DNA from: an uncultured Desulfovibrionaceae bacterium
Lineage (GTDB): Bacteria; Desulfobacterota; Desulfovibrionia; Desulfovibrionales; Desulfovibrionaceae
Direction of reading: 5' to 3'
Assembly (NCBI GenBank): GCA_949299515.1
Contig: CASGAP010000001.1
Coordinates: forward strand, 186,001 to 250,000
Length of the DNA stretch: 64,000 nucleotides
Program-made: the position numbers and the translations under genes
Shown: positions 44,940-53,981 of the stretch, piece after piece
How the letters are laid out: every line of letters starts with the position of its first letter
Numbering within the stretch: the stretch's first letter is position 1
Notes under the pieces: model-generated
The model's input: only the letters and a program-made list of their open reading frames with translations
What the model was told of the DNA's origin: nothing
Database searches by the model: none

Positions 44940-46305
44940 AGGACAATATGCTCACGTCATGGCTGAATTGTTCGAGAGCGTCGGCAAAGGCGAGGTCGGC
45001 TCCCGGATTGTTCCGCCGCTGCAGCCACAGGGCAAGTTCCAGAATGTCGGGTACTTCGGCAAGATTTTGATCGTATTTTGCAAGATATTGTTTTAAATCG
45101 TTTCTTGCATTATTGAGACGGGAGCGGAGCTGTTCGGTTCTGATAGTGCTTTGCTTGATATTTTCTTCATAGGTACGGGCTATGGTTTTGTTTTCTCTGT
45201 TTTGTTCAAAGCCGAGCAGATTTTCCGCAAAATATTTTTCTTCTTCTTTCAGGCCGTTTTCAAGAGCGCGCAGATTTTGGATATTTTCCGCAAGCTGGGG
45301 TATGGCGTTCAGTTCCCGGATTGCGCGGGCATAGAGGAAACACAGGTCTGCATAGCTTTTAAACATGGATTGTATGGCGTGCGGCGGCATATTTTTTTGT
45401 TCCGCAGTTTGCTGCATAGCTTTAATCAGCAGGGGAGACAAATGGGAATAGAGCACGGGAATCATGCTTGCGTTGTAGGCATATTCCAAAACGCCGAGGC
45501 GTCCTTTGGCGTGTTCCAGTCCGTAAAGTCCCGTGCCGTAGCGTCTGTTTATTTTGGGCATGGTGACAGCCGCATATCCTTGTCCGTCTGTGTGTATCTT
45601 ATAATTGTCAACAAGGTACTCCGCCAAATCCTGAATGAAAAACAGCGTGACTACGGGGTCGAAGTTTGCGTCCGGCACAAGGGAGGAAAGCGTGCCCCGG
45701 CGGCTTGGCAGGGCGCTTTGTTCTTCATCGGTCAGTTCGGTGTTTTTGCTGCGCAGCGCTTCCAGTTTGGCAAGTTTTTCCTGTCTGTCGCGCTCCTGCG
45801 CCTGGCGTATTTCTTCCTCCGTGAGCATTCGGCGGCCGCTTTCAAGAGGATTTACGCTGTCCGGAGGCTGCAGGCTGAATCCGTCCGTATCCGTTTCTTC
45901 CGGCTGTGTGCTTTCGCTTTTGGGCGTCATGTCCACAACATTGAGATTTTGTTCGGTATTTTCTCGGGCGGCTGTTTGTGCTTTTTGGTCTGCGGCTGTC
46001 AGTTTTTCAAAAATTTCATTGGCTGTTTGGTAGTGGGAACGGGCCGGTTCCGTATCGCCGTCGGTTTTTGTTTCGGCTTCGTTTCCGGAGTCCGGCTGAA
46101 AAATCGTGCTCGGGTTTGTGACAAAAGAATTGATTTGCTCCTTCGTTTTTTCGGATACAAAGGGAATTTCTATTTTTTGATTGGGGAATATGGCAAAGTA
46201 GGCTGCCGCGATAACGCCTGCAACCGCAAGCAGGGCAATAAGCAGAGAGAAAAAGGGAAATTTTTTCTTTGGGGCGTTTTCTTTCTGTTCCGGATTTTGG
46301 CTCAT
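44932..46305 (-). CDS. Membrane-anchored hypothetical protein upstream of cobU
   Basis: 457 residues from ATG 46305, with GGAGAG 7 bases upstream. I do not recognise the family. One N-terminal membrane helix (about 17-42, after K-K-K-F) places the rest in the periplasm or on the outer face of the inner membrane. Residues 60-200 are acidic, Thr/Glu/Gln-rich and probably disordered. About 205-350 is globular, and about 360-430 is a coiled coil rich in Glu/Arg/Asn. The architecture recalls envelope scaffold proteins. It overlaps cobU by 8 bases (ATGAATAA), which implies coupling but not shared function. Confidence 0.75.
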   Translation of the reverse strand: MSQNPEQKENAPKKKFPFFSLLIALLAVAGVIAAAYFAIFPNQKIEIPFVSEKTKEQINSFVTNPSTIFQPDSGNEAETKTDGDTEPARSHYQTANEIFEKLTAADQKAQTAARENTEQNLNVVDMTPKSESTQPEETDTDGFSLQPPDSVNPLESGRRMLTEEEIRQAQERDRQEKLAKLEALRSKNTELTDEEQSALPSRRGTLSSLVPDANFDPVVTLFFIQDLAEYLVDNYKIHTDGQGYAAVTMPKINRRYGTGLYGLEHAKGRLGVLEYAYNASMIPVLYSHLSPLLIKAMQQTAEQKNMPPHAIQSMFKSYADLCFLYARAIRELNAIPQLAENIQNLRALENGLKEEEKYFAENLLGFEQNRENKTIARTYEENIKQSTIRTEQLRSRLNNARNDLKQYLAKYDQNLAEVPDILELALWLQRRNNPGADLAFADALEQFSHDVSILSYE

Positions 46306-46393
46306 AAAGCTCTCCAAAATTTATAGTATATAGCTTAGTTAGCACAGATTTTATATTGTGTTAAGTTTTTATTTGCAGGGAAAATTTAAAATA

Positions 46394-46420
46394 AAAAAGG
46401 CTTAGTTTCCTAAGCCTTTT
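46394..46420 (-). terminator. Terminator after tRNA-Leu
   Basis: AAAAGGCTTAG-TTTCC-TAAGCCTTTT stem-loop; on the minus strand it follows the tRNA 3' end by 8 bases and ends in a T-rich run. Confidence 0.85.
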
Positions 46421-46428
46421 GAAATATC

Positions 46429-46515
46429 TGGTACCGGGAGCGAGACTTGAACTCGCAAGGGCGTACACCCGGCGGATTTTGAGTCCGCTGCGTCTACCAA
46501 TTCCACCATCCCGGC
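46429..46515 (-). tRNA. tRNA-Leu (anticodon CAA)
   Basis: 87 bases including an encoded CCA. Acceptor stem GCCGGGA / TCCCGGT (one G-U), long variable arm typical of leucine class II tRNAs, GTTCAAGTC T-arm. Anticodon stem GCGGA/TCCGC encloses CTCAAAA, giving CAA, which reads UUG codons. Confidence 0.95.
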
Positions 46516-46562
46516 ACAGGCATTACATTTATAGAAAAATTTTTGTGTTGTCAAGCAAAAGT

Positions 46563-46973
46563 TTATTTACGCTTTTTGTTTGCTTCGGCACTGCGTTTTT
46601 CCCACAGTTTCATTTCGCGCATTTTTTTTCTTCTTTCACGCTGCAGTTCTTTGCAGACAAGCGGAATTGTTTTTTTAATTCCCCATTTTTCACGGTAGGA
46701 TTCTGCATCGAGGCCGTGCATTGCCAAGTGTTTTTTGGTGATGATTTTAAAGCTTTTGCCGCACTCAAGACAGGTGACTGTTTTTTCTTTTATGGATTTT
46801 GCGGGACTGATGTTCGGATTGAGCGGTTCTTCCTGCTCTGCGGGAAATTCTTCGAGGCTGCGCAGGTGATGGGATAAATTTTTTACCATGGAAGTAATTT
46901 CTTCTTCGGACATAATGCGTACGGAAGCCTGCGCTTTTACTATTTCAAGAGCCTGTTTTAAATAATCGTCCAT
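46563..46973 (-). CDS. MucR/Ros-family zinc-finger transcriptional regulator
   Basis: 136 residues. The zinc site is C-L-E-C, ten residues, H-x3-H (K-H-L-A-M-H), followed by G-L-D-A-E-S-Y-R-E-K-W-G, the classic MucR/Ros C-terminus. The finger is one residue longer than in Agrobacterium Ros. The N-terminal 55 residues are helical and probably oligomerise. The C-terminus is very basic (E-R-R-K-K-M-R-E ... N-K-K-R-K). These proteins silence A/T-rich promoters, often for exopolysaccharide or motility genes. Ribosome site GAGGAT. It stands alone between tRNA-Leu and the asmA-like gene. Confidence 0.88.
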   Translation of the reverse strand: MDDYLKQALEIVKAQASVRIMSEEEITSMVKNLSHHLRSLEEFPAEQEEPLNPNISPAKSIKEKTVTCLECGKSFKIITKKHLAMHGLDAESYREKWGIKKTIPLVCKELQRERRKKMREMKLWEKRSAEANKKRK

Positions 46974-47012
46974 AGGTATCCTCGTCTATGTTTTTTTTTA
47001 GTATACATCTTT

Positions 47013-47053
47013 AAAAAAAAATAGCAAGTATCGGTGTTAACTTGCTATTTTTA
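47013..47053 (-). terminator. Terminator after the AsmA-family gene
   Basis: AATAGCAAG / CTTGCTATT stem with a 12-base loop and T9 on the minus strand, 5 bases past the stop. Confidence 0.85.
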
Positions 47054-47057
47054 AAGA

Positions 47058-49073
47058 TTATTTGAAGAGCTTGCCGAGGCCTTCTTCCAGCAGTCTGCCG
47101 CCTTCTTTCAGGCCGCCGCCAATGGCTTTGCCGCCCTCCAGAACACCGCCGCCGACGGTTTTTCCGCCTTCGACAACGCCGCTGCCTAGGGCTTCGCCCG
47201 TGTTGAGCAGTCCTTTGCCGAGGACTTGCAGCTGTTTGCCTAAATCAAGCCCTATTTTGGGGTCGGCGTATGTGCCTGAAACCTTATAGGGGAAAACCAG
47301 TCCCTGTTTTTTCAGTTCCGCATTGCCCGCAAAATTGAGGCTTTGCTTTGCAAGATGCGTTGTGCCTGCGGCGGTTACGGAAATGGCAGGGCTGTCCACA
47401 TAGCTGCTGTCGGTGGTCAGCAGACCGTTTTTAATGGTGAACGGAACATTCAGCTTGGTAAATTCGTAAAAATCCTGCAGGGTAAAGTTGAGCTGGAGCA
47501 GGTTGGTGATAAAAGGCAGGAGTTTTGTTTCTATGCGCAGGGCGGAGCCGCTGAGGTTTCCGCTGCCGTTGAGGGTATTCAGCGGGTCGGCGCTTTTAAA
47601 GGTCAGGCTGGATTTGGCGGACAGTTTGGCGTCAAGCGGGTTTTTGTCCGTCAGGCCTTTTGTCCATTTTTTTGTGTCCAGATTTTGTCCGTCAAGGCTT
47701 ACGGAAATTAAATCCTTGGGTTCCAGTTCCAGTTTTGCGCTGAGCTGTATGCTTTCGTCTTCCTTGGTTACGGTAAGGGGTTTTATGGTTACGGTTTTTT
47801 CTTTGCCGCTGATTTTGCCGCTGATAAGGCTGTGTACGGCATCAACGGTATAGGTGTTGTAATGGATTTTGCTTGCATCGGCGGTAATGTTGAAAGTCAG
47901 GTTTGTGCCGCTGCTTTGGGCTGTTTTTTTATTTTCTGCGGTGCCGGCTGTTTTGGCGGCCGTTTTTTTGGCGGAACCGTTTGCCGTGCTTTGGGGCAGA
48001 TAGTCCTGAATTTTCAGATTTTCCGCATAGACTTTGGCCTGCAGGTCTTTTTTCTGCATATCATAGCGGCCGCTTAGCTTGATAATGCCGTCATGAACGT
48101 TGGCAAGCAGTTCTTTCAGGGTTATGTCCGCGGGCGTGTTGCTGAGGGCTGCTTGTATTTTTACGCTTTTGGGCAGATTGGCGAAACGCGTGTCTGCCAG
48201 GAAGTTTTCCTGTATCGCTGCGGGAAAAAGTTCGCCGTCAACGGTAAGATTGCCTTTTTTGTCATCGCCGCTGCCTTTGAGGGTCAGTTCGGCAAAGGGA
48301 CTTTTAATGACGCCGTTGAGGCTTTCGATGACGAACGGTTTAAAGTTCACGGAGCTTTCTGCTGTAACGTCAACGGGCTGTGTGAACGGAAATCCTTTTA
48401 CCGGAGTGAAATTAAAGGTTTTGATGTCGTACTCCAGGCTTTGCCCCATAAACAAAAAGCCGATGTCCGTATTCAGGCTGAAAGCGATGTCCTGGCTTTT
48501 GTCTTTGTAGGCTGCGTTTCCCTGCAGGGTTACGGAGGAGTTTTTGTTGATGCCGAAATCTTCGATCTGCGCGTTGATATTGTTCAGCGCAACCTGCATG
48601 GAGCTGTCTTTGTACTTGATGTTGCTGTTGGTTACGGATATTTTCGCGGGCACAAGGGCGAAAATTTCTTCCAGGGTTTTGGGCTGCTGCGCTTCGGTGG
48701 TATTTTCCTGTTTCTGCTGTGCGCTGTTTTTGTCTGAAACTGCGGCATAGTCAAGGTTCAGGGCGTCAACGGCCACGGAATTGATCTGTACGGTGCCGGA
48801 CAGGAGCTTAAACAAGGATACGTTTACGGAAGCGCTGTTGAAAGTCAGGGAGAAATCCGGCGCTTTCAGCGAAGATTTTCCCGCGCTGACGCTGAGAGAG
48901 GGGAATACGCTGATTTTCGGAAGCTGTTCCGTTTCCAGTTTGGCATTGAGGCTGCTTTCCAGTATTTCGCTTACTTTTTGTATGATAAAGTCGCTCTTGG
49001 TATTGACGAAAACGGTTAACCCGCCGAAAATGAGAATAAGGACGGCAGCTAATCCTATAAGAACTTTTTTCAT
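47058..49073 (-). CDS. AsmA-family protein
   Basis: 671 residues from ATG 49073 (GAGGT upstream). N-terminal membrane helix (about 2-22, K-K-V-L-I-G-L-A), then a long beta-rich periplasmic part of the AsmA/TamB-like bridge type, with an AsmA C-terminal region (about 440-610; L-S-A-K-L-E-L, S-G-S-A-L-R-I-E). These proteins are thought to carry phospholipids between membranes. An Ala/Lys/Thr-rich linker at about 365-400 is unusual. The last 44 residues are four 11-residue glycine-rich repeats. It is transcribed alone. Confidence 0.82.
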   Translation of the reverse strand: MKKVLIGLAAVLILIFGGLTVFVNTKSDFIIQKVSEILESSLNAKLETEQLPKISVFPSLSVSAGKSSLKAPDFSLTFNSASVNVSLFKLLSGTVQINSVAVDALNLDYAAVSDKNSAQQKQENTTEAQQPKTLEEIFALVPAKISVTNSNIKYKDSSMQVALNNINAQIEDFGINKNSSVTLQGNAAYKDKSQDIAFSLNTDIGFLFMGQSLEYDIKTFNFTPVKGFPFTQPVDVTAESSVNFKPFVIESLNGVIKSPFAELTLKGSGDDKKGNLTVDGELFPAAIQENFLADTRFANLPKSVKIQAALSNTPADITLKELLANVHDGIIKLSGRYDMQKKDLQAKVYAENLKIQDYLPQSTANGSAKKTAAKTAGTAENKKTAQSSGTNLTFNITADASKIHYNTYTVDAVHSLISGKISGKEKTVTIKPLTVTKEDESIQLSAKLELEPKDLISVSLDGQNLDTKKWTKGLTDKNPLDAKLSAKSSLTFKSADPLNTLNGSGNLSGSALRIETKLLPFITNLLQLNFTLQDFYEFTKLNVPFTIKNGLLTTDSSYVDSPAISVTAAGTTHLAKQSLNFAGNAELKKQGLVFPYKVSGTYADPKIGLDLGKQLQVLGKGLLNTGEALGSGVVEGGKTVGGGVLEGGKAIGGGLKEGGRLLEEGLGKLFK
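47061..47192 (-). repeat. Four 33-base repeats at the 3' end of the AsmA-family gene
   Basis: They encode consecutive 11-mers A-L-G-S-G-V-V-E-G-G-K, T-V-G-G-G-V-L-E-G-G-K, A-I-G-G-G-L-K-E-G-G-R and a diverged L-L-E-E-G-L-G-K-L-F-K. The repeat is visible in both DNA and protein. Confidence 0.8.
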
Positions 49074-49227
49074 GATATGTACCTCATTCTGTGCTGTTTG
49101 TTTGTTATCCTTTATAACTGCATAGCGCATTCTTTTATACGTGTCAAAAACAGGCTTTGCGGCAGCGGATTGTAACCTGCTGAAAACGCATGGTTTAAAA
49201 AATATTTTATTTTTTTTGGATTTTTGC

Positions 49228-49254
49228 TTGACTTTGCATGGGGCTTGATATACA
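49228..49254 (+). promoter_or_regulatory. Promoter of the tRNA-Lys pair
   Basis: TTGACT (49228-49233), 15-base spacer, TATACA (49249-49254), 14 bases before the first tRNA. The spacer is short. Confidence 0.55.
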
Positions 49255-49267
49255 AAATCCTCTCGTT

Positions 49268-49343
49268 GGGGTGTTAACTCAGTCGGTAGAGTACCTGCCT
49301 TTTAAGCAGAGAGTCGCAGGTTCGAATCCTGCACACCCCACCA
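49268..49343 (+). tRNA. tRNA-Lys (anticodon TTT), copy 1
   Basis: 76 bases with encoded CCA. Acceptor GGGGTGT / ACACCCC, discriminator A, D-arm with AGTCGGTAGAG, anticodon loop CTTTTAA giving TTT, T-arm GTTCGAATC. Confidence 0.97.
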
Positions 49344-49390
49344 CGAATTTTCAAGCCCTGCTTTTGCGGAGGCTTTTTATGCGACCTTTC

Positions 49391-49466
49391 GGGGTGTTAA
49401 CTCAGTCGGTAGAGTACCTGCCTTTTAAGCAGAGAGTCGCAGGTTCGAATCCTGCACACCCCACCA
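49391..49466 (+). tRNA. tRNA-Lys (anticodon TTT), copy 2
   Basis: Identical to copy 1 over all 76 bases, 47 bases downstream. It probably shares the promoter and the terminator at 49473. Confidence 0.97.
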
Positions 49467-49472
49467 TTTTTC

Positions 49473-49495
49473 AGCCACGTAACGTGGCTTTTTTT
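49473..49495 (+). terminator. Terminator after the tRNA-Lys pair
   Basis: AGCCACGT / ACGTGGCT inverted repeat followed by TTTTTTT. Confidence 0.8.
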
Positions 49496-49599
49496 ATTTA
49501 ATCGGATTTATGCCGCTTCAGTTCCCGCGGATTTTTTTTATTTGATTATATTGCTTAACATATTTGTTTTATTATATTTAAATAGATAGGAAAGAGTCT

Positions 49600-49627
49600 T
49601 TGCGTTTTGTGCGGTTTGTGCTATGAT
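49600..49627 (+). promoter_or_regulatory. Putative promoter for the rfb operon
   Basis: TTGCGT (49600-49605), 16-base spacer, TATGAT (49622-49627). The leader to rfbB is about 80 bases and contains G/C-rich inverted repeats. Confidence 0.5.
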
Positions 49628-49713
49628 TGCCGTATAAAAGTATTTGACAATATGCCGCAGCGCCTTTGCGGACTGTGCCTGCGGAAGCGCCGCGCAGAAA
49701 ATAAGGGAAACAT

Positions 49714-50781
49714 ATGAAAACAATATTGGTTACGGGCGGAGCCGGATTTATCGGTTCCTGCTATGTGCTTATGGCCGTAAAAAACGGCTTCCGCGTTATT
49801 AATCTGGATAAGCTGACGTATTCCGGAAATTTGGAAAATCTTGCCGAAATACAGAATGATTCCCGGCATATTTTTGTCCGCGGCGATATCGGCAATTACG
49901 AATTGGTACAGCACCTGTGCCGCGAATATCTTCCCGATTATGTCGTGAACTTTGCGGCGGAAAGTCATGTGGACAGGTCCATTCTCGATCCCGAGGCTTT
50001 TGTGCGCACCAATGTTCTGGGCACCTGCACGCTGCTGCGGGCGGTCAAGGAATGGCGCGACGGTTTGGACAGTGCGGGAGAGCTGTATAAAAATTTCCGT
50101 TTTCTGCACGTTTCCACTGATGAAGTGTTCGGCGCGCTGCAGCCGGGCGATCCCGCCTTTACGGAAAAAACCGCTTTTGCGCCCAACAGTCCGTATTCGG
50201 CCAGCAAGGCTTCCAGCGACCATTTTGTGCGTGCTTATTATGAAACGTACGGTTTTCCGTGCCTTATTACCAATAGTTCCAACAACTACGGTCCCCGCCA
50301 GTTTCCCGAAAAGCTTATTCCGCTGGTTACGCTGAATGCCCTGAAAAGAAAGCCGCTTCCCGTATACGGAACAGGCGAAAACATCCGTGACTGGCTGCAC
50401 GTGGAAGACCACTGCGAAGCCATTCATACCGTATTATTAAAAGGCAGCGTCGGGGAAACCTACTGCATAGGCGGCAGCAGCGAGAGAACCAATATCGAAG
50501 TCGTGCGGGCAATCTGCGCCGTTTTGGATGAGCTTCGCCCCCATGCGGACGGCAAATACGAAGAACTCATTACTTTTGTGAAGGACAGGCTCGGCCATGA
50601 TTTCCGCTATGCCATAGACTGCGGCAAAATAAAAACGCAGCTTGGCTGGGAACCGAAGCATACGTTTGAGGAAGGGCTTGCCGCAACCGTGAAATGGTAT
50701 TTGGACAACGAGGCCTGGACGCAGAATGTGCAGAGCGGGGAATACCGCCGCTGGCTGGAAAAAAACTATACGGGAAGATAA
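49714..50781 (+). CDS. rfbB: dTDP-glucose 4,6-dehydratase
   Basis: 355 residues, short-chain dehydrogenase superfamily. NAD+-binding G-G-A-G-F-I-G at 7-13, S-T-D-E-V-F-G carrying the dehydratase Asp-Glu pair, and the Y-S-A-S-K-A Tyr/Lys pair. It makes dTDP-4-keto-6-deoxyglucose from dTDP-glucose. First gene of rfbB-rfbA-rfbC; rfbA starts one base after its stop. Confidence 0.96.
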   Translation: MKTILVTGGAGFIGSCYVLMAVKNGFRVINLDKLTYSGNLENLAEIQNDSRHIFVRGDIGNYELVQHLCREYLPDYVVNFAAESHVDRSILDPEAFVRTNVLGTCTLLRAVKEWRDGLDSAGELYKNFRFLHVSTDEVFGALQPGDPAFTEKTAFAPNSPYSASKASSDHFVRAYYETYGFPCLITNSSNNYGPRQFPEKLIPLVTLNALKRKPLPVYGTGENIRDWLHVEDHCEAIHTVLLKGSVGETYCIGGSSERTNIEVVRAICAVLDELRPHADGKYEELITFVKDRLGHDFRYAIDCGKIKTQLGWEPKHTFEEGLAATVKWYLDNEAWTQNVQSGEYRRWLEKNYTGR

Positions 50782-50782
50782 T

Positions 50783-51661
50783 ATGAGCGAATGGGTAGGC
50801 ATAATTTTGGCAGGCGGTTCCGGAACCCGTCTGTATCCGATGACAAAGAGCGTAAGCAAGCAGCTTATGCCCATTTATGACAAGCCGATGATTTATTATC
50901 CTCTGTCTGTGCTCATGCAGGCGGATATTCGGGAAATCGTGATTATTTCTACGCCCGAACATTTGCATTTGTTCAGGGATTTGCTCGGTGACGGCAAAGA
51001 TTACGGCTGCACGTTCCATTATGTCGTACAGGCCAGGCCCGAAGGGCTTGCTCAGGCGTTTTTGCTTGCGGAGCCGTACATTCAGGGAAAAAATACCTGT
51101 TTGATCTTGGGTGATAATATTTTCTTCGGTACGGGACTTGTTGAAAAAGCCCTGCACGCCAAAACTAAAGAAAGCGGCGCCACGGTTTTCGGCTATCATG
51201 TCAATGATCCCGAACGCTACGGCGTAGTGGAGTTTGACGAAAATTTCAAGGCTGTCAGCATTGAGGAAAAGCCGAAAAATCCCAAATCAAACTATGCTGT
51301 CACAGGATTGTATTTTTACGACGGCCGGGTGCTGGACATAGCCAAAAGCATTAAGCCTTCCGCACGCGGCGAGCTGGAAATTACCGATGTCAATAAAATT
51401 TACCTGGAAAACGATCTGCTGAACGTGGAACTTTTGGGACGCGGCATTGCCTGGCTGGACACGGGAACTCATGAGTCCCTGCTGGAGGCAAGCTCTTTTG
51501 TCCATGCCGTGGAAAAGCGCCAAGGCCTGAAAATAGCCTGTATTGAAGAAATTGCCTGGCGGAACGGATATATAACCGACGAAGACGTGCTGCGTCTTGC
51601 CAAACCCATGGAAAAAAACGAATACGGCCGGTATCTGCTGCAGCTGGTGAAGGATAAATAG
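50783..51661 (+). CDS. rfbA: Glucose-1-phosphate thymidylyltransferase
   Basis: 292 residues from ATG 50783. Nucleotidyl-transferase signature G-G-S-G-T-R-L-Y-P, followed by [16 protein letters not shown]. It joins dTTP and glucose-1-phosphate to give dTDP-glucose, the substrate of RfbB. An upstream in-frame extension would overlap rfbB and lacks support. Confidence 0.97.
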   Translation: MSEWVGIILAGGSGTRLYPMTKSVSKQLMPIYDKPMIYYPLSVLMQADIREIVIISTPEHLHLFRDLLGDGKDYGCTFHYVVQARPEGLAQAFLLAEPYIQGKNTCLILGDNIFFGTGLVEKALHAKTKESGATVFGYHVNDPERYGVVEFDENFKAVSIEEKPKNPKSNYAVTGLYFYDGRVLDIAKSIKPSARGELEITDVNKIYLENDLLNVELLGRGIAWLDTGTHESLLEASSFVHAVEKRQGLKIACIEEIAWRNGYITDEDVLRLAKPMEKNEYGRYLLQLVKDK

Positions 51662-51669
51662 GAAACGTT

Positions 51670-52215
51670 ATGGAAGTTATACAAACCCCCATTCAGGGCG
51701 TTATGCTGATAAAGCCGAAAGTGTTCGGCGATCACCGCGGTCTTTTTGTGGAAACATGGCAGAAAAAACGCTATGAAGAAATCGGCATACACTATCCCTT
51801 TGTGCAGGACAACCATTCCCGTTCCGTGTACGGGGTTTTGCGCGGTCTGCACTACCAGAAGGAATGTCCGCAGGGCAAGCTTGTTTCCGTTTCTTTGGGA
51901 TCTGTTTTTGACGTGGCCGTGGATATCCGTCCGGGGTCGTCCACTTTCGGGCAGTGGTACGGCGTTGAACTGAGCGCGGAAAATCAGTGGCAGCTGTGGA
52001 TAGAGCCGGGGCTTGCCCACGGTTTTGCCGTAACCAGCGAAATTGCCCATTTCCATTATAAATGCACGGATTATTATCACCCCGAATTTGAGGCGTCCAT
52101 TTATTACGCCGATCCGGATATCAATATCGACTGGGGCATTGCCGCGCCTGTGCTTTCGGAAAAAGACAAGGCTGCGCAAAGTTTTGCGGCATACTGCCGT
52201 TCTTTGGGATTGTAG
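51670..52215 (+). CDS. rfbC: dTDP-4-dehydrorhamnose 3,5-epimerase
   Basis: 181 residues, cupin fold. V-L-R-G-L-H-Y-Q with the catalytic histidine and F-D-V-A-V-D-I-R carrying the conserved Asp. It epimerises dTDP-4-keto-6-deoxyglucose at C3 and C5 on the way to dTDP-L-rhamnose. rfbD, which completes rhamnose, does not follow; bioB does, 9 bases after the stop. Rhamnose would be used in LPS O-antigen or other glycans. Confidence 0.96.
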   Translation: MEVIQTPIQGVMLIKPKVFGDHRGLFVETWQKKRYEEIGIHYPFVQDNHSRSVYGVLRGLHYQKECPQGKLVSVSLGSVFDVAVDIRPGSSTFGQWYGVELSAENQWQLWIEPGLAHGFAVTSEIAHFHYKCTDYYHPEFEASIYYADPDINIDWGIAAPVLSEKDKAAQSFAAYCRSLGL

Positions 52216-52224
52216 GCGGCTGTT

Positions 52225-53193
52225 ATGGATTTGTCTGTACAGGCAGAACAGCTTGCCGTCCGCATTCTTGACGGTGCCGTGCCCGAAAGGGAAGAAATTC
52301 TTCGGATCGCCGCGGCAGACGTGCAGGTGCTGGCAGGCTTGGCCGACGGCATACGCAGGCATTTTTGCGGAAATTCCGCGGATATTTGCTGTATTGTCAA
52401 CGCAAAAAGCGGCCGCTGCTCGGAAAACTGCAAATTCTGCGCCCAGTCTTCCTTTTACCGGACAGAGGCGGAAGAATATCCTTTGGTAAGCACGCAAACG
52501 GTGCTGGAACACGCGGAAAGAGCAGAGCAGGCGGGCATTATGCGCTATTCTTTGGTCTGTTCGGGCCGCAAGCCCGCAAAAGCGGATATGCCCAAGCTTG
52601 AGGAGTTTTTGGGAAGACTGAAGCAGGAACGCCGCATAGGCCGCTGCGCTTCCCTCGGACTTTTGGAGGAAGAGGAATATCTGCGGCTTAAGGAAAAAGG
52701 GCTGGAGCGCGTGCACAATAACCTGGAAAGTTCCCGCGCGTATTTTCCCAATGTCTGTACAACCCATACGTTTGACGATAAAATCCGTTCCATACGGCTG
52801 GCCCAAAAATGCGGACTGGAAGTCTGCAGCGGCGGCATATGGGGGCTTGGCGAAAGCTTGGAGGACAGGCTGGATATGGCGTTTGTTCTGTGTGAACTGG
52901 GAATTTTGTCCGTGCCTATTAACATTTTGTTCCCGATAGCCGGCACGCCTTATGAGCAGAACGCTCCGCTTGCTTATGACGAAATTATCCGTTCTTTGGC
53001 CTTGTACCGCTTTATTCTGCCCGCGGCGTTTCTGCGGCTTGCGGGAGGCAGAAAACTTTTGCCCGACAGCGGCAGGCGCTGTTTTGAAAGCGGCGCTAAT
53101 GCGATGATTACGGGCGATATGCTGACAACGCGCGGAGTCGGCGTCGAAGAAGACAAAAAAATGCTGAAAGCGCTCGGTTTCAGCGCGGAGTAA
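52225..53193 (+). CDS. bioB: Biotin synthase
   Basis: 322 residues. Radical-SAM site C65-x3-C69-x2-C72 (C-S-E-N-C-K-F-C-A-Q-S), H-N-N-L-E-S near the sulfur-donor cluster, and the C-terminal N-A-M-I-T-G-D-M-L-T-T. It inserts sulfur into dethiobiotin. A different radical-SAM family member (HydE-like) is less likely given this C-terminus. Other bio genes are absent from the window. It is embedded between the rfb genes and tlyA with tight spacing. Confidence 0.93.
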   Translation: MDLSVQAEQLAVRILDGAVPEREEILRIAAADVQVLAGLADGIRRHFCGNSADICCIVNAKSGRCSENCKFCAQSSFYRTEAEEYPLVSTQTVLEHAERAEQAGIMRYSLVCSGRKPAKADMPKLEEFLGRLKQERRIGRCASLGLLEEEEYLRLKEKGLERVHNNLESSRAYFPNVCTTHTFDDKIRSIRLAQKCGLEVCSGGIWGLGESLEDRLDMAFVLCELGILSVPINILFPIAGTPYEQNAPLAYDEIIRSLALYRFILPAAFLRLAGGRKLLPDSGRRCFESGANAMITGDMLTTRGVGVEEDKKMLKALGFSAE

Positions 53194-53196
53194 ACA

Positions 53197-53964
53197 GTGG
53201 CGAAAAAAATGCGTGCCGATCAGCTTGTTTTTGAACAGGGGCTTGCGGAAAGCAGGGAGCAGGCAAAACGGCTCATAATGGCGGGGCAGGTTGTTGTTGA
53301 CCCGCAGCGCGAGCTTCCCGAAGGCGTAAAACCGGAACCGGTTTTGAAAGCAGGGCAGAATTACAGTACGGAAACCGTATTCATGCTGCTGGGCAAAGAG
53401 CGCTTTGTCAGCCGCGGAGGCTATAAGCTTCTTACGGCCATAGAACATTTTAATTTAAATGTGGCGGACTGTGTCTGCCTTGACGCCGGAGCGTCCACCG
53501 GCGGTTTTACGGACTGCCTGCTGCAGCACGGCGCCAAAAAGGTTTATGCCGTCGATGTAGGACACGCCCAGTTGCACGAAAAAATGCAGCGTCATCCTCA
53601 GGTTGTGAATATGGAAGGCGTCAACCTGCGCTATGCTGACGAAAATTTGCTGCCGGAACAGGTGGACATCATGGTGTCCGATGTGTCGTTTATTTCGCTG
53701 ACGCTAATTATTCCTCCCTGTATTAAAAGCGTAAAAAAAGGCGGTTTGATTGTCTGCCTTATCAAGCCGCAGTTTGAAGTGGGGCCGCACCAGACCGACA
53801 AGGGCGTCGTGCGTGACGAGGCCGTGCGGCAGGAGGCCGTGCAGAAAGTTCTTTCGTTCTGCGAACAGCTGGGACTTGAATGTCTCGGCGTGGCGCCTGC
53901 CATGATCAAAGGTCCCAAGGGCAATCAGGAATATGTGGCGTGCTGGCGCAAAAGCGCGGAATAA
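53197..53964 (+). CDS. tlyA: TlyA-family rRNA (cytidine-2'-O)-methyltransferase
   Basis: 255 residues from GTG 53197, with GGAG 8 bases upstream. S4 RNA-binding domain at 1-65 (R-A-D-Q-L-V-F-E-Q-G-L-A-E-S-R) followed by an FtsJ-like methyltransferase with D-A-G-A-S-T-G-G-F-T-D as SAM site and D-V-S-F-I-S. It methylates 16S and/or 23S rRNA 2'-hydroxyls. The older label hemolysin A is not supported by the sequence. Three bases separate it from bioB. Confidence 0.93.
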   Translation: MAKKMRADQLVFEQGLAESREQAKRLIMAGQVVVDPQRELPEGVKPEPVLKAGQNYSTETVFMLLGKERFVSRGGYKLLTAIEHFNLNVADCVCLDAGASTGGFTDCLLQHGAKKVYAVDVGHAQLHEKMQRHPQVVNMEGVNLRYADENLLPEQVDIMVSDVSFISLTLIIPPCIKSVKKGGLIVCLIKPQFEVGPHQTDKGVVRDEAVRQEAVQKVLSFCEQLGLECLGVAPAMIKGPKGNQEYVACWRKSAE

Positions 53965-53981
53965 CGGGGCAGGCTGGATAT

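Noticed and set aside
49238..49501. An 87-codon open frame with a duplicated peptide across the tRNA-Lys pair
   Set aside because: It is an artefact of reading the two identical tRNA genes; the repeat peptide L-T-Q-S-V-E-Y-L-P-F is a known false translation of tRNA-Lys.
51469..53448. 659-codon antisense frame opposite rfbC/bioB
   Set aside because: It runs across three clear genes on the plus strand, has no ribosome site and reads as Phe/Arg/His-rich shadow sequence.
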